Positions 45,181 through 54,674 of a stretch of DNA of 64,000 nucleotides are shown one piece after another. The stretch spans positions 1-64,000 of the forward strand of contig NZ_AYYO01000011.1 of assembly GCF_001436225.1 (NCBI RefSeq), given 5' to 3'. The notes under the pieces were generated by a model. That model made no database searches, had not been told where the DNA came from, and saw nothing but the letters and a program-made list of their open reading frames with translations. A program made the translations under genes and the position numbers. Each line of letters begins with the position of its first letter. Position 1 is the stretch's first letter. The DNA is from Lacticaseibacillus sharpeae JCM 1186 = DSM 20505. GTDB lineage: Bacteria > Bacillota > Bacilli > Lactobacillales > Lactobacillaceae.

Positions 45181-46026
45181 ATGGAGATAAATCAGAAAGC
45201 ACCGGCCAAAATTAATCTCAGCCTCGACTCCCTTTTTCGCCATTCCGACGGTGAACACGAATGGGAAATGGTGATGACCAGCGTCGACCTCTCAGATTAC
45301 GTGCGGATTCGGCCGGCCGCGCACATTCACGTGACAACAGATAGCGGGTTCCTGCCTGAAGATCCGCGCAACTTGGCGTACCAAGCAGCGCGAGCTTTGC
45401 AAACGGCGGCAGGGATTCACGCTGGTGCCCACATTCACATTGAAAAGCACATTCCCGTTGCGGCGGGGCTTGGCGGTGGTTCGTCCGACGCAGCCGCCGT
45501 TTTGCGTGGGCTTAATGAATTGTGGGGACTGGGTTACAGCAAACAGCAGCTTGCGGAGATTGGCCTGACGGTGGACTCGGACGTGCCGTACTGCGTGTAT
45601 TCCGAAACCGCCCTGGTGCGTGGCCGCGGCGAGGTAGTGGAGCCCCTAGGCGATTTGCCGAACTTCTGGGTGATTCTCGCTAAGCCCCGCGTGTCCGTCT
45701 CGACGCCCACGATTCTGCGGGCAGTGGACGACTCGAATAAGGGGGCAGCACCTGACACCCAGCGCGTGCTGGCCGGCATTGCCCACCGCAACTTCGAAGA
45801 GATGACCGCGGGGATGTCGAACGTTCTCGAAGCTGTCACCGCGGCTCGGTACCCGGAGATTACGGCGCTCAAGCAGCGGTTCGTGAAGTACGGCGCGCAG
45901 GTGGCCCAGATGAGCGGTAGTGGCCCAACCGTGTTCGCCCTGTGTGAGAAGAAGAGCCGGGCCATGCACGTTTACAACAGCATGAAGGGCTTTTGCAAAG
46001 AGGTCTATCTGGTCCACACCCGCTAA
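45181..46026 (+). CDS. ispE: 4-diphosphocytidyl-2-C-methyl-D-erythritol kinase
   Basis: 281 residues from ATG 45181 (GGTGG about eight bases before; an earlier TTG is less likely). A GHMP kinase: KAPAKINLSLD at the N-terminus, PVAAGLGGGSSDAAAVLRGLN (ATP loop) and QMSGSGPTVFAL. In the MEP pathway it phosphorylates CDP-ME. Many lactobacilli use the mevalonate pathway and keep an IspE-like gene in this position, so its present role is uncertain. Confidence 0.93.
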   Translation: MEINQKAPAKINLSLDSLFRHSDGEHEWEMVMTSVDLSDYVRIRPAAHIHVTTDSGFLPEDPRNLAYQAARALQTAAGIHAGAHIHIEKHIPVAAGLGGGSSDAAAVLRGLNELWGLGYSKQQLAEIGLTVDSDVPYCVYSETALVRGRGEVVEPLGDLPNFWVILAKPRVSVSTPTILRAVDDSNKGAAPDTQRVLAGIAHRNFEEMTAGMSNVLEAVTAARYPEITALKQRFVKYGAQVAQMSGSGPTVFALCEKKSRAMHVYNSMKGFCKEVYLVHTR

Positions 46027-46126
46027 CTGATTATTTGTTAGGGGACTTTAATGCCAATTGTCGGTATACTTGAAGTAGGTTCTTCGGCGCATGTGGAAGA
46101 CGCCGAGGTAGAAAAGAGTTATCGAT

Positions 46127-47023
46127 ATGGAACAAAACAAGAAACACGAGCACGCAACACTTCCTGGCAGCAAGGGCCGCGCGTTTTCGCTGGGCATCAT
46201 TGTGAATTCGGCGTACACGGTGCTTGAATTGCTGTTTGGGTTCATGATTGGCTCAATGTCCCTTGTGGCGGACGCGGTGCATAACCTGTCGGATGTCCTC
46301 AGCTTGGCGGTTGCGTGGATTGCGGAGAAGTTGACGCACCGGCACCCGACGACGATGCGGACATACGGAATGAAGGGCGGCTCCATCTTGGCCGCACTCA
46401 TTAACGCGATGTTGCTGCTCGTCGCCATGGGGGCAATTATCGTTGAGGCAATCGGGCGCTTGGCCCACCCCGAACCCGTGCAAGCGGGGCTGGTCATGGC
46501 GGTTGCCGGAATTGGGATTCTGATTAACGGTGGTACGGCGCTACTCTTCATGTCTGGCCGGCACGGCGATTTGAACGTGCGCGGGGCATTTTTGCACATG
46601 GCTGCGGACGCGGGCGTATCCCTCGGCGTGGTGTTAGCGGGCCTGCTCATGCAGTTTACCGGCTGGACCTGGCTGGATCCCGTGATGTCGCTGGTCGTTG
46701 CCTTTGTCGTTTTGTGGGCAACGTGGGGCCTGCTCCGGGACGCCGTCAACATGGCGCTCGCTGCCGTGCCCCGCAGTCTTGATCCCGCCCAGGTGGCGGA
46801 AGTGATTCGCGATTACCCAACGGTGCGGTCATACCACGACCTGCACATTTGGAGCATCAGTACCACGGACGTCGCGCTCACGGTGCACCTTGAACGCACG
46901 ACGCGGGAGGGCAACGACGCGTTCCTTGATGGATTAACGGAGGCCCTACGCCAAACCTGCGCGATTGACCACGTCACCATCCAGATTGAATGTGGTAATT
47001 TTTCGACGGACAACCAATATTAA
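46127..47023 (+). CDS. Cation diffusion facilitator (CDF) metal exporter
   Basis: 298 residues. Six transmembrane helices, with metal-site helices DAVHNLSDVLSLAVAW and HMAADAGVSLGVVLAG (H-x3-D and H-x3-D), then a cytoplasmic domain (about 205-298) ending DHVTIQIECGN. It is a CzcD/ZitB-like Zn2+ or similar exporter. A -10 TATACT lies at 46065-46070 and a TTCGGCG/CGCCGAG hairpin in the leader. It interrupts the conserved ispE-purR order. Confidence 0.92.
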   Translation: MEQNKKHEHATLPGSKGRAFSLGIIVNSAYTVLELLFGFMIGSMSLVADAVHNLSDVLSLAVAWIAEKLTHRHPTTMRTYGMKGGSILAALINAMLLLVAMGAIIVEAIGRLAHPEPVQAGLVMAVAGIGILINGGTALLFMSGRHGDLNVRGAFLHMAADAGVSLGVVLAGLLMQFTGWTWLDPVMSLVVAFVVLWATWGLLRDAVNMALAAVPRSLDPAQVAEVIRDYPTVRSYHDLHIWSISTTDVALTVHLERTTREGNDAFLDGLTEALRQTCAIDHVTIQIECGNFSTDNQY

Positions 47024-47032
47024 ACTATCAAT

Positions 47033-47085
47033 GTCCAGCGTTTGCTTGCACCAATGAGTGTGCAGCCGAACGTTGGACTTTTTTT
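47033..47085 (+). terminator. Terminator of the CDF gene
   Basis: GTCCAGCGTT (47033-47042) with AACGTTGGAC (47069-47078) and an inner TGCAC/GTGCA, then T-run. Confidence 0.85.
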
Positions 47086-47172
47086 GCCGGGAAAAGCGCG
47101 TTCAACGTCAGCAATTTACGAATTAAGCTCCGATTTGTTGGCGAAAAGCTGGTCAAAATCCGTATGCTTATG

Positions 47173-47241
47173 TATAATTAGAAGATATAATACGTAAATG
47201 AACGTACTGCCAAACGAAACCCAGTTCGCGGTTTCGTTTTT
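47173..47241 (+). promoter_or_regulatory. purR promoter and leader terminator
   Basis: TATAAT occurs at 47173-47178 and 47186-47191. Between them and the start codon, ACGAAACC (47214-47221) pairs with GGTTTCGT (47230-47237), followed by five T (47237-47241), an intrinsic terminator shape. It suggests attenuation of purR. A clear PurBox was not found. Confidence 0.6.
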
Positions 47242-47275
47242 GTGCTTAGTAATGAAAACCGAGGAGAGTAAAATT

Positions 47276-48124
47276 ATGAAAGTTCGTCGTAGTGACCGTC
47301 TGATTGACATGACGCGTTATCTGTTGGAACGTCCGCACACCTTGGTGCCGCTGACGTTTTTCTCCCAGCGTTACGAATCCGCTAAGTCTTCTATCAGTGA
47401 AGACTTGGCCATCGTGCGCCGGACGTTTGCCCAACGGCAGACGGGGATTCTGGAAACGGTCCCTGGGGCTGCCGGTGGGGTGCGCTACATCCCTACTATC
47501 GGGGCCGATGAGGCATCTGAATTCATCAGCGAAATGGCGCAGCGGATGTCTGATTCCGAACGCCTGCTGCCCGGCGGTTATGTTTACCTGACCGACCTGC
47601 TCGGCACCCCCGCAGTGCTGCGTCAGATTGGCCGGCTGATTGCGACCCAGTACCTGGATTCCAGCGTTGATGCGGTGATGACCGTGGCAACGAAGGGGAT
47701 TCCCATCGCCCAGAGTGTCGCCCAATACCTGAACGTGCCGTTTGTTATCGTGCGCCGGGACTCCAAGATTACTGAAGGTTCCACCGTGTCCGTTAACTAT
47801 GTTTCTGGTTCCTCTGACCGGGTGGAGAAGATGGAACTGAGCAAGCGTAGTCTCCAGAGCGGCGCGGGTGTCCTGATTGTCGATGACTTCATGAAGGGCG
47901 GCGGGACCGTCAACGGGATGAAGAGTCTGATTGAAGAGTTCGACGTCAAGCTCGTGGGCGTGTCGGTCTTCGCGGAAGGCTCATTCGCCGGCGAACGGAT
48001 GGTCAGTGATTACACCTCCCTGCTGCAGATTGACACCGTCGACGCTAAGGGCAAGAACATCTCCGCTGCGCCTGGTAACTACCTGGAACGTAATGCCGAC
48101 CTGTTCAAGGAGTTGAATAAGTAA
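47276..48124 (+). CDS. purR: Purine operon repressor PurR
   Basis: 282 residues from ATG 47276 with GAGGAGA before it. An N-terminal winged helix (about 1-75; KVRRSDRLIDMTRYLLERP) is followed by a PRTase-fold domain with the PRPP loop GVLIVDDFMKGGGTVNGM. In Gram-positive bacteria it binds PurBox DNA and is released by PRPP. It sits in the conserved ispE-purR-glmU-prs region. The next gene starts two bases after its stop. Confidence 0.96.
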   Translation: MKVRRSDRLIDMTRYLLERPHTLVPLTFFSQRYESAKSSISEDLAIVRRTFAQRQTGILETVPGAAGGVRYIPTIGADEASEFISEMAQRMSDSERLLPGGYVYLTDLLGTPAVLRQIGRLIATQYLDSSVDAVMTVATKGIPIAQSVAQYLNVPFVIVRRDSKITEGSTVSVNYVSGSSDRVEKMELSKRSLQSGAGVLIVDDFMKGGGTVNGMKSLIEEFDVKLVGVSVFAEGSFAGERMVSDYTSLLQIDTVDAKGKNISAAPGNYLERNADLFKELNK

Positions 48125-48126
48125 AA

Positions 48127-49287
48127 ATGGCGACCTACCTCTTTCCAATCAAGATGGCGGCCATCAGCTTTCCGTTCCTTGCGCTTCTCATCGCCTTACC
48201 GTTTTTGATCATTCAGTACCGCCGCTACGGTAGCTTTACCTTCAGCCGGGCGTTTGTCTTGTACTCGTTTGTGTTCTACATGCTCACGGCTTACTTCATG
48301 GTGATTCTGCCACTGCCGGCGCGTGAGGCGGTGGCCAAGCTCACCACCCAGCGCATGCAGCTCGTGCCGTTTACGGGTGTGATGGAGTTCTTCGGCAAGA
48401 GCGGGTTCGTTGTTAGCCAGCCGGGGACGTGGCTGGCAGCGTTCAAGAGCTCGTATTTTCTCCAGCCCGCGTTCAACATGTTGCTGACGGTGCCGTTTGG
48501 GTTCTATCTGCGGTATTATTTCCGCAAGTCCTGGAAGCAGACGCTGGTCATGTCATTTTGCCTCAGTTTGTTCTATGAATTGACCCAACTGAGTGGCCTG
48601 TACTTCATCTACCCGCGGCCATACCGGCTGTTTGACGTAGATGACCTGATTGTGAACTCGCTGGGCGGGCTGCTTGGTTTTTGGCTGACACCGCTCTTTC
48701 GACTCGCGTTTCCGAACCGGGAGAAGATGGACCAAGTTAGTTACGCCAAGGGGCGCAAAGTTAGCTGGCTGCGCCGGTTCGTGGCGCTGATTGCTGATGC
48801 CGTGATCATCCTGCCGATTGTGCGTTACCTGATTCACACAGCATTTGCTTTGGTAAACGCCCAGTCGCTGGCGGCAAACACCGCACTGACCTACGTGCTG
48901 GCGGTGCTGATTGTCTTCATCGGAGTGCCGCACATGTTGCACGGGGCAACGCTCGGCAAAGCCCTCGTGCGCATTCGGATTGTGCCGGCGGATGAGAATA
49001 GTAAAGTGTCCTGGCGGCGGGTCGTTTCTATCCGCGAGGCACTCCTGTACCTTGTGGCCCTGCCAATCTGGTCTGGCTGGTGGCGCCAATTGTCACTGGT
49101 GCTAACCAAGATTAGTGCGCGCACCGAACTCAACTTCATCATTCTGGCAATCTTGGGCCTCGGCGTACTGTTCTTCACCGCCGACATCATCTGGACACTG
49201 ATTTGTCGTGACGGCCGCCTGTTTTATGACGATTGGGCCAAGTCCAAGCAGATTAGTACGGTTCAGCAAGCAACTAAATCAGTTTAA
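48127..49287 (+). CDS. VanZ-RDD membrane protein
   Basis: 386 residues. The N-terminal VanZ-like half (about 1-200) has several helices and the motif FDVDDLIVNSLGGLLGFWL. The C-terminal RDD-like half (about 210-370) has WLRRFVALIADAVIILPIV, GATLGKALVRIRIV and WRRVVSIREALL. VanZ proteins are associated with glycopeptide or lipoglycopeptide tolerance and RDD with ion or transport functions, but no mechanism is known for this fusion, which recurs in lactobacilli. No ribosome site of its own is visible; it is likely coupled to purR. Confidence 0.88.
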   Translation: MATYLFPIKMAAISFPFLALLIALPFLIIQYRRYGSFTFSRAFVLYSFVFYMLTAYFMVILPLPAREAVAKLTTQRMQLVPFTGVMEFFGKSGFVVSQPGTWLAAFKSSYFLQPAFNMLLTVPFGFYLRYYFRKSWKQTLVMSFCLSLFYELTQLSGLYFIYPRPYRLFDVDDLIVNSLGGLLGFWLTPLFRLAFPNREKMDQVSYAKGRKVSWLRRFVALIADAVIILPIVRYLIHTAFALVNAQSLAANTALTYVLAVLIVFIGVPHMLHGATLGKALVRIRIVPADENSKVSWRRVVSIREALLYLVALPIWSGWWRQLSLVLTKISARTELNFIILAILGLGVLFFTADIIWTLICRDGRLFYDDWAKSKQISTVQQATKSV

Positions 49288-49307
49288 TTTTTGCTGATAA
49301 TCTTTTG

Positions 49308-49346
49308 GCCGTTGCGGCGCATAATTTGCGTCGTGGCGGCTTTTTT
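49308..49346 (+). terminator. Terminator of the purR operon
   Basis: GCCGTTGCGGCGC (49308-49320) with GCGTCGTGGCGGC (49328-49340), then T-run. Confidence 0.85.
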
Positions 49347-49350
49347 GCGT

Positions 49351-49379
49351 TTGCCTTAAACTTTACATAAGCTTATAAT
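49351..49379 (+). promoter_or_regulatory. Promoter of the LysM gene
   Basis: TTGCCT (49351-49356), 17 bases, TATAAT (49374-49379). Confidence 0.75.
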
Positions 49380-49409
49380 TTTGTGAGAAGAAGGGAACGG
49401 TGGTGCGCT

Positions 49410-50093
49410 ATGCCTGTTGACAACGATGATTTACACTACATTTCACATACTCGCTCGCGTTTAGCTGGTAAAAGCTACCGCGAGCGGGTGCAAATCATGC
49501 GCTCGGCCGCAACTGGCGCACCGAATCGCGGCGTAAAGCGGCGCATTGATCGTATGCTCCATGTTGAGCAAAGTCGGCATGCGCGCAAGGTCTTCGTCCA
49601 GTTCCTGGGAGTGTTGCTGCTGGCTGCGGCGTGCATCTTTGTCTTGGCAACGTTCGGTAACCACGGCAACAAAAAATCGGCTGCATCTAGTTCCAGTAAG
49701 ACCAGCATCGCCATGAGCAGCGCGAAGGTGAAGAAGCACAAGAAGGCGAAGAAGAGCAGCAGCAGTAGTAAGGCAAGCAGTTCAACCTCATCCAGTTCTG
49801 CCAGCGTTTCGACGGCGACCAGTACTAGCAGCTCCTCGAGCAGTGCGATTAGTTCAAGTTCAAGCTCGCGCAGCAGCAGCAGTAGTTCGCGCTCCTCGAG
49901 CCGCGCATCCAGTTCATCCGTCAAAAAGGCAGTGACTACTAATTCCAGCCCCTCCACGTACACGATTAAGAATGGGGATAACCTATACCGCATTGCGGCG
50001 AATAACAATATTTCGCTGGCGAAGCTGAAGCAGATCAACCACATGACTGATGATGCTAACTTGCAGCCAGGCCAAACCATCCGTCTGAAGTAA
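49410..50093 (+). CDS. LysM domain protein with Ser-rich linker
   Basis: 227 residues from ATG 49410, preferred over GTG 49383 because GGTGG lies about eight bases before it. A basic cytoplasmic N-terminus (about 1-60) is followed by one transmembrane helix (about 63-83). A Ser/Lys-rich linker (about 85-178) is almost homopolymeric in places, and a C-terminal LysM domain ends the protein (YTIKNGDNLYRIAANNNISLAKLKQIN...LQPGQTIRL). It would span the membrane and grip peptidoglycan. No catalytic domain is present. Confidence 0.9.
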   Translation: MPVDNDDLHYISHTRSRLAGKSYRERVQIMRSAATGAPNRGVKRRIDRMLHVEQSRHARKVFVQFLGVLLLAAACIFVLATFGNHGNKKSAASSSSKTSIAMSSAKVKKHKKAKKSSSSSKASSSTSSSSASVSTATSTSSSSSSAISSSSSSRSSSSSSRSSSRASSSSVKKAVTTNSSPSTYTIKNGDNLYRIAANNNISLAKLKQINHMTDDANLQPGQTIRLK

Positions 50094-50125
50094 TCTGCCT
50101 TATAAAAACATCTATACCAATTGTC

Positions 50126-50159
50126 AAAAGGCGCCCGCATAAATGCGTGGGCGCCTTTT
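50126..50159. terminator. Terminator of the LysM gene
   Basis: AAAAGGCGCCC (50126-50136) with GGGCGCCTTTT (50149-50159). Confidence 0.9.
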
Positions 50160-50179
50160 CTTAATTCCTATACAGGTTG

Positions 50180-50208
50180 TTGCGTCGTTGCGTGCGCTGG
50201 GCTATGAT
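50180..50208 (+). promoter_or_regulatory. glmU promoter
   Basis: TTGCGT (50180-50185), 17 bases, TATGAT (50203-50208). Confidence 0.65.
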
Positions 50209-50257
50209 TATTAGGTAAGACTACGGACGATTGTCCAAGGAATAAGGAGCCGAATCG

Positions 50258-51649
50258 ATGGCAGAGAAGAAATACACGATTATCCTTGCAGCAGGTAAGG
50301 GTACCCGCATGAAGAGTAAGTTGTACAAGGTGTTGCATGAGGTTGCTGGTAAGCCGATGGTGGACCACGTCCTCACGCAGGTGGAACAAGTCCACCCAGA
50401 TACAATCGTGACGGTTGTCGGCCACGGTGCGGAAGCAGTCGAGGCCGAACTCGGCGACCGCAGCCAGTTTGTAGTGCAGGAACAGCAACTCGGAACCGGC
50501 CACGCCGTATTGCAGGCTGAGTCCATTCTTGGCGACAAGGAAGGCATGACCCTCATCGCGAACGGGGACACGCCACTGCTGACGGCGCAGACCTTCGAGA
50601 AGCTCTTTGCTTACCACCGCGACAAGGGCGCCAAGGCCACGATTCTGACCGCTAAGGCACCAGACCCAACTGGTTACGGCCGCATTGTGCGCGGGGAACT
50701 CGGCACCGTGCAGAAGATTGTGGAACAAAAAGACGCCACGCCGGAAGAAGCCAAGATTGACGAAATCAACACGGGGGTCTTTTGCTTCGACAACCAGGCG
50801 TTGTTCTCCGCGCTGCACGAAACCACGAACAACAATGCCCAGGGTGAATACTACCTGACCGACGTCATCGAAATCTTGAAGCGGCGCGGCGACGTGATTG
50901 CGGCCTACAAGATGAAGAACTTCGATGAGAGCCAGGGGGTTAACGACCGCGTGGCGCTCGCTAGTGCCACCAAGGTCATGCGTAAGCGGATCAACGAACA
51001 GCACATGCGCGATGGTGTCACCATCATTGACCCCGAGAACACGTACATCGATGTTGACGTTAAGATTGGCAACGACACCATCATCGAACCCGGCGTGTAC
51101 CTTAATGGCAAGACCGTCATTGGTAGCGACTGTGTCATCGGCAGCAACACCGTCATCACTGATTCTACGATTGAAGACGGTGTCCACACCTTGAGTTCCA
51201 CCATCGAGGACAGTATCATGCGGCAGGGCAGTAACGTTGGCCCGAACAGCCACTTGCGGCCAAAGAGTGACATTGGTGCCGGGGTGCACATCGGGAACTT
51301 CTGCGAGATCAAGAACGCTACCCTCGGCGAAAACACTAAGGTGGGTCATCTGACCTACGTTGGGGACGCCACACTGGGCAAGGATATCAACATCGGTTGT
51401 GGGGTCGTCTTCGTGAACTACGACGGCGTGCACAAGTTCCACAGTAACGTTGGCGACAAGGCCTTCATCGGGAGCAACTCGAACATCGTTGCGCCCGTGG
51501 ACATTGCGGACCACGCTTTCGTTGCCGCTGGTTCCACCATCACCAAGGACATTCCGTTCCACGCGATGGGCATTGCCCGCGAGCGGCAGACGAACAAGGA
51601 AGACTTCTGGGACCGCCTGCCACTGGCTGATTCAGAAGACTGGAAATAA
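50258..51649 (+). CDS. glmU: Bifunctional GlmU (GlcN-1-P acetyltransferase / UDP-GlcNAc pyrophosphorylase)
   Basis: 463 residues. The N-terminal uridyltransferase has the signature [26 protein letters not shown]. The C-terminal left-handed beta-helix has hexapeptide repeats (about 250-440) and the acetyltransferase region around [27 protein letters not shown]. It makes UDP-GlcNAc for peptidoglycan and teichoic acid. AAGGAG precedes the ATG. It precedes prs, as in Bacillus. Confidence 0.97.
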   Translation: MAEKKYTIILAAGKGTRMKSKLYKVLHEVAGKPMVDHVLTQVEQVHPDTIVTVVGHGAEAVEAELGDRSQFVVQEQQLGTGHAVLQAESILGDKEGMTLIANGDTPLLTAQTFEKLFAYHRDKGAKATILTAKAPDPTGYGRIVRGELGTVQKIVEQKDATPEEAKIDEINTGVFCFDNQALFSALHETTNNNAQGEYYLTDVIEILKRRGDVIAAYKMKNFDESQGVNDRVALASATKVMRKRINEQHMRDGVTIIDPENTYIDVDVKIGNDTIIEPGVYLNGKTVIGSDCVIGSNTVITDSTIEDGVHTLSSTIEDSIMRQGSNVGPNSHLRPKSDIGAGVHIGNFCEIKNATLGENTKVGHLTYVGDATLGKDINIGCGVVFVNYDGVHKFHSNVGDKAFIGSNSNIVAPVDIADHAFVAAGSTITKDIPFHAMGIARERQTNKEDFWDRLPLADSEDWK

Positions 51650-51659
51650 GCTTTAACTT

Positions 51660-51692
51660 GAGGATGCGTGCTGCTTAGTGCGTGTCCTCTTT
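51660..51692 (+). terminator. Weak terminator after glmU
   Basis: GAGGA (51660-51664) with TCCTC (51685-51689) and TTT. It is short, so some readthrough to prs is possible. Confidence 0.5.
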
Positions 51693-51902
51693 GCGTCAGT
51701 GAAGTGCAAATATTAACTAACCACACTGCAGCACCATCATTTGCCGGCGATTTTTTATCTTGGCGGATTTTTAGCGGTTTTCATGACGAAGAATAACCGG
51801 GTTAACCAGTATTTGCAGCACCGGTAAACTGCAGTGAGACGCGAATATTGCGGGATAATCGCCAAATGACGCATTAATGAGAGCTTGACGAGATAACGAA
51901 CG
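51693..51902. other. Intergenic region before prs
   Basis: No gene seen. TTGACG at 51883-51888 could be a -35, but no good -10 follows at the right distance. Confidence 0.35.
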
Positions 51903-51950
51903 GCGTAACCCTTTTCATGAAAAGCAATCGCGGTTTACGCTTGCTTTTTT
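51903..51950 (+). terminator. Terminator-like hairpin in the prs leader
   Basis: GCGTAACCC (51903-51911) pairs with GGTTTACGC (51932-51940), one mismatch, with an inner CTTTT-CATG-AAAAG (51911-51924) and a T-run (51945-51950). It is 60 bases before the prs start codon, so it may attenuate prs or end glmU readthrough. Confidence 0.6.
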
Positions 51951-52009
51951 CACAAGTTCCGTTAGACTTTAATACGGAAGTAAAATACAAGTATTCAATG
52001 GAGGCCACC

Positions 52010-52993
52010 ATGTCTGCGCATTACGCTGACCCGAAACTCAAGATTTTTGCCCTGAACTCCAACAAACCACTGGCTGAAAAAATTGCCGCTGAAGTTGGTG
52101 TTGAACTGGGTAAGTCGTCTGTACGTCGCTTCTCCGATGGTGAGATTCAAATCAACATCGAAGAGAGTATTCGGGGGGATGATATCTATCTGATTCAATC
52201 CACCTCAGCTCCTGTTAACGACAACTTGATGGAACTACTGATCATGATCGACGCGCTTAAGCGTGCATCTGCTCACACCATCAACGTTGTGATTCCATAC
52301 TATGGTTACGCGCGTCAGGACCGTAAAGCCCGCAGCCGCGAACCAATCACCGCCAAGTTGGTTGCGAACATGCTCGAACGTGCCGGTGCTGACCGCGCGC
52401 TCGTGCTTGACTTGCACGCCGCTCAGATTCAGGGCTTCTTCGACATTCCTGTCGACCACCTGATGGGCGCACCACTGCTCGCCGACTATTTCCTGAGCAA
52501 CAACTATGTCGGTGACGATACCGTCGTTGTGTCACCTGACCACGGTGGTGTTACCCGTGCCCGCAAGCTGGCGGAATTCCTCAAGTCCCCAATCGCCATC
52601 ATCGACAAGCGGCGGCCACGTCCGAACGTTGCCGAAGTCATGAACATCGTCGGTTCAGTTGCAGGCAAGCACGCCATCATCATCGATGACATGATTGACA
52701 CTGCCGGCACGATTACGCTGGCTGCTGCGGCATTGAAGAATGCTGGCGCTAAGTCCGTGATGGTTGCCGCAACGCACGCGGTCTTCTCCGGTCCTGCGGT
52801 TGAACGGCTCACCAACTCGGTCATCGAGCAGGTGGTTGTGACCGACTCCATCCAGCAGCCAGAAAAGAACAAGATGGACAAGCTCGTCACCGTTTCCGTG
52901 GGCCCACTTATCGGCCGTGCCATCAAGCACATCCACGAAAACCGGCCAGTTTCCCCACTGTTCGAAAACCGGTTCCGTAAAGACGCTGAATAA
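52010..52993 (+). CDS. prs: Ribose-phosphate pyrophosphokinase
   Basis: 327 residues from ATG 52010 with GGAGG at 52000-52004. It makes PRPP from ribose-5-phosphate and ATP. Motifs: [54 protein letters not shown] and the PRPP loop [13 protein letters not shown]. The product feeds purine, pyrimidine and His/Trp synthesis and is the effector of PurR encoded 4.7 kb upstream. It has a shared terminator with mscL. Confidence 0.97.
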   Translation: MSAHYADPKLKIFALNSNKPLAEKIAAEVGVELGKSSVRRFSDGEIQINIEESIRGDDIYLIQSTSAPVNDNLMELLIMIDALKRASAHTINVVIPYYGYARQDRKARSREPITAKLVANMLERAGADRALVLDLHAAQIQGFFDIPVDHLMGAPLLADYFLSNNYVGDDTVVVSPDHGGVTRARKLAEFLKSPIAIIDKRRPRPNVAEVMNIVGSVAGKHAIIIDDMIDTAGTITLAAAALKNAGAKSVMVAATHAVFSGPAVERLTNSVIEQVVVTDSIQQPEKNKMDKLVTVSVGPLIGRAIKHIHENRPVSPLFENRFRKDAE

Positions 52994-53015
52994 GCATTAA
53001 TCATTGCATTTAAAA

Positions 53016-53047
53016 AAGGCAATCATCCAGATTTGGATGGTTGCCTT
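53016..53047. terminator. Bidirectional terminator between prs and mscL
   Basis: A perfect 14-bp stem (53016-53029 with 53034-53047), A-run before and T-run after. Confidence 0.92.
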
Positions 53048-53067
53048 ATTTTTGTACTTAGGTGGCA

Positions 53068-53442
53068 CTAATTGTCTTTTTTCAGCAGGTCGCGGATTTC
53101 CGTGAGCAGTTCTTCTTGCGTTGGGCCAGCCGGAGCGGCAGGTTCTGGTTCTGGCTTGCGGACCAACTTGTTGATGAACTTAATTAGCAGGAACACCACG
53201 AATGCCGTAATCAGGAAGTTGATGATGTCGTTCAGGAATGCCCCGTACGTGAATTTGGCCTGGAAAATGGTGAAGCTCAGTTTGGTCATACTGGTGGACC
53301 GCACGAACATCCCGATTAATGGGGAGATAAGGTTGGTGGTCAGTGAGGTGACCAGTCCCGTGAAGGCACCCCCAATAATTACCCCAACGGCCAGATCCAA
53401 CATGTTGCCGCGCGCGATGAAGTCCCGGAATTCTTTAAGCAT
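53068..53442 (-). CDS. mscL: Large-conductance mechanosensitive channel MscL
   Basis: 124 residues. The MscL start [26 protein letters not shown], two transmembrane helices (about 15-43 and 68-92) and a short C-terminal helix after a Pro-rich linker. It is a pentameric pressure-release channel that opens on hypo-osmotic shock. GGAGG precedes the ATG. It is monocistronic and convergent with prs. Confidence 0.96.
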   Translation of the reverse strand: MLKEFRDFIARGNMLDLAVGVIIGGAFTGLVTSLTTNLISPLIGMFVRSTSMTKLSFTIFQAKFTYGAFLNDIINFLITAFVVFLLIKFINKLVRKPEPEPAAPAGPTQEELLTEIRDLLKKDN

Positions 53443-53507
53443 AATGTCCCTCCTAATTTTTATTGTTATATTTATAACCTAATTATAACGGGTTGCCCAA
53501 GCGCTTG

Positions 53508-54569
53508 TCAGTACAAATGGGTGAATAAACCAACCACGATGCTGATAATGGGGAAGAAGCATAACAATGCGCCGGTGATGAGGTGCCGCTTCTTGTTCAT
53601 CATGATGATGGCCGCGTATTCCCGAATCGTTGCGTTGGGCAGGTAGTAGAAGGCGGTGTGGGCCCCGAGCCCGTTAGCAGTGAGGCCTGCCTGCTTGGCG
53701 AACAACCCGGCCCGAAACAGGTGGTAGTTGTTGGTGCAGAACTGGGCGCGGTACTTGGCGCCGTCCGTGATGTCGTTGATGATTGCGGCGGAGAAGCGCA
53801 TGTTCTCTAGGGTGGTGCGGCTCTTGTCTTCCAGCAAGGTGTCTGCGGCCGGAATTCCGTGGTCGATGGCGTATTGTTGCATCGCCGCTGCTTCGCTAAT
53901 TTTTTCATCCGGGCCCTGACCACCAGAGAAGATAATCGTTGGCAGCTTGCGGCCCTTTGCCTTCTGCTTGTTGTAGTACTTGATGGCGACATCGATGCGC
54001 GCCCCGAGCAGACGGCCAACGCGCTCACCGCCGAGCAGGCCCGCGCCAAGGACAATCAGGTAATCCTGGTCGTGCCAAGGCCGGTGCAGGTTGTAGGCGA
54101 CCAGTGCGGTGAGGAAGTTCATCAGGGTTAGCCCGATGTACCCGGTGAGCAGGATAATCAGGCTGGTGATGCCGCCGTAGATGTAGTCGGGCAAAAACTT
54201 GCGGCCGAAAACCCCGAAGAGATCAACGACGATAATCAAGATGGCAAGCAGCAGCGTGAGCATGTTCCCCAGCGTGTGCCGTTCTTTCTTCCACACCACA
54301 ATCGCGTTCCACAGCAACCAGACCAAGTGGAAGGCAAAGAAGATGAAGATGACCCCGAACACGATGATGAATAAGATAATGCTGGGGGTCATTAGCCACG
54401 CACTGCCACTTGAGATGACTAACGCGCCGGCCGCCACGGCATCAAAGCCAATGGCCAGGTTAATGAGCAGACCGTTGAGTAGCTGCCGCGGTTCCACCGC
54501 ATAGCTGACGGCCGCGATGAACGTCCAGAGTACTGCGAGGACGGTGAGAAAAATAACGAAATTGTCCAA
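53508..54569 (-). CDS. YdcF-like DUF218 membrane protein
   Basis: 353 residues from TTG 54569; AAAGGAT is about 11 bases before, and no better start fits the N-terminal helix. Several transmembrane helices (about 1-150) are followed by a DUF218 domain (about 160-315): LIVLGAGLLGGERVGRLLGARID, IIFSGGQGPDEKISEAAAM, DKSRTTLENMRFS, CTNNYHLFRAGL. A final hydrophobic segment ends the protein. DUF218 proteins (SanA/YdcF) are implicated in envelope or wall functions without a firm reaction. Confidence 0.85.
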   Translation of the reverse strand: MDNFVIFLTVLAVLWTFIAAVSYAVEPRQLLNGLLINLAIGFDAVAAGALVISSGSAWLMTPSIILFIIVFGVIFIFFAFHLVWLLWNAIVVWKKERHTLGNMLTLLLAILIIVVDLFGVFGRKFLPDYIYGGITSLIILLTGYIGLTLMNFLTALVAYNLHRPWHDQDYLIVLGAGLLGGERVGRLLGARIDVAIKYYNKQKAKGRKLPTIIFSGGQGPDEKISEAAAMQQYAIDHGIPAADTLLEDKSRTTLENMRFSAAIINDITDGAKYRAQFCTNNYHLFRAGLFAKQAGLTANGLGAHTAFYYLPNATIREYAAIIMMNKKRHLITGALLCFFPIISIVVGLFTHLY

Positions 54570-54674
54570 AACGTATTTGTATCCTTTCTGTTTGGGAGTA
54601 GTTAGGATATAATGAGAAAACACAGAGCAATGCACCACTGCTCGACTAATACCAGCCGCCAGGAGGCATTTTGT

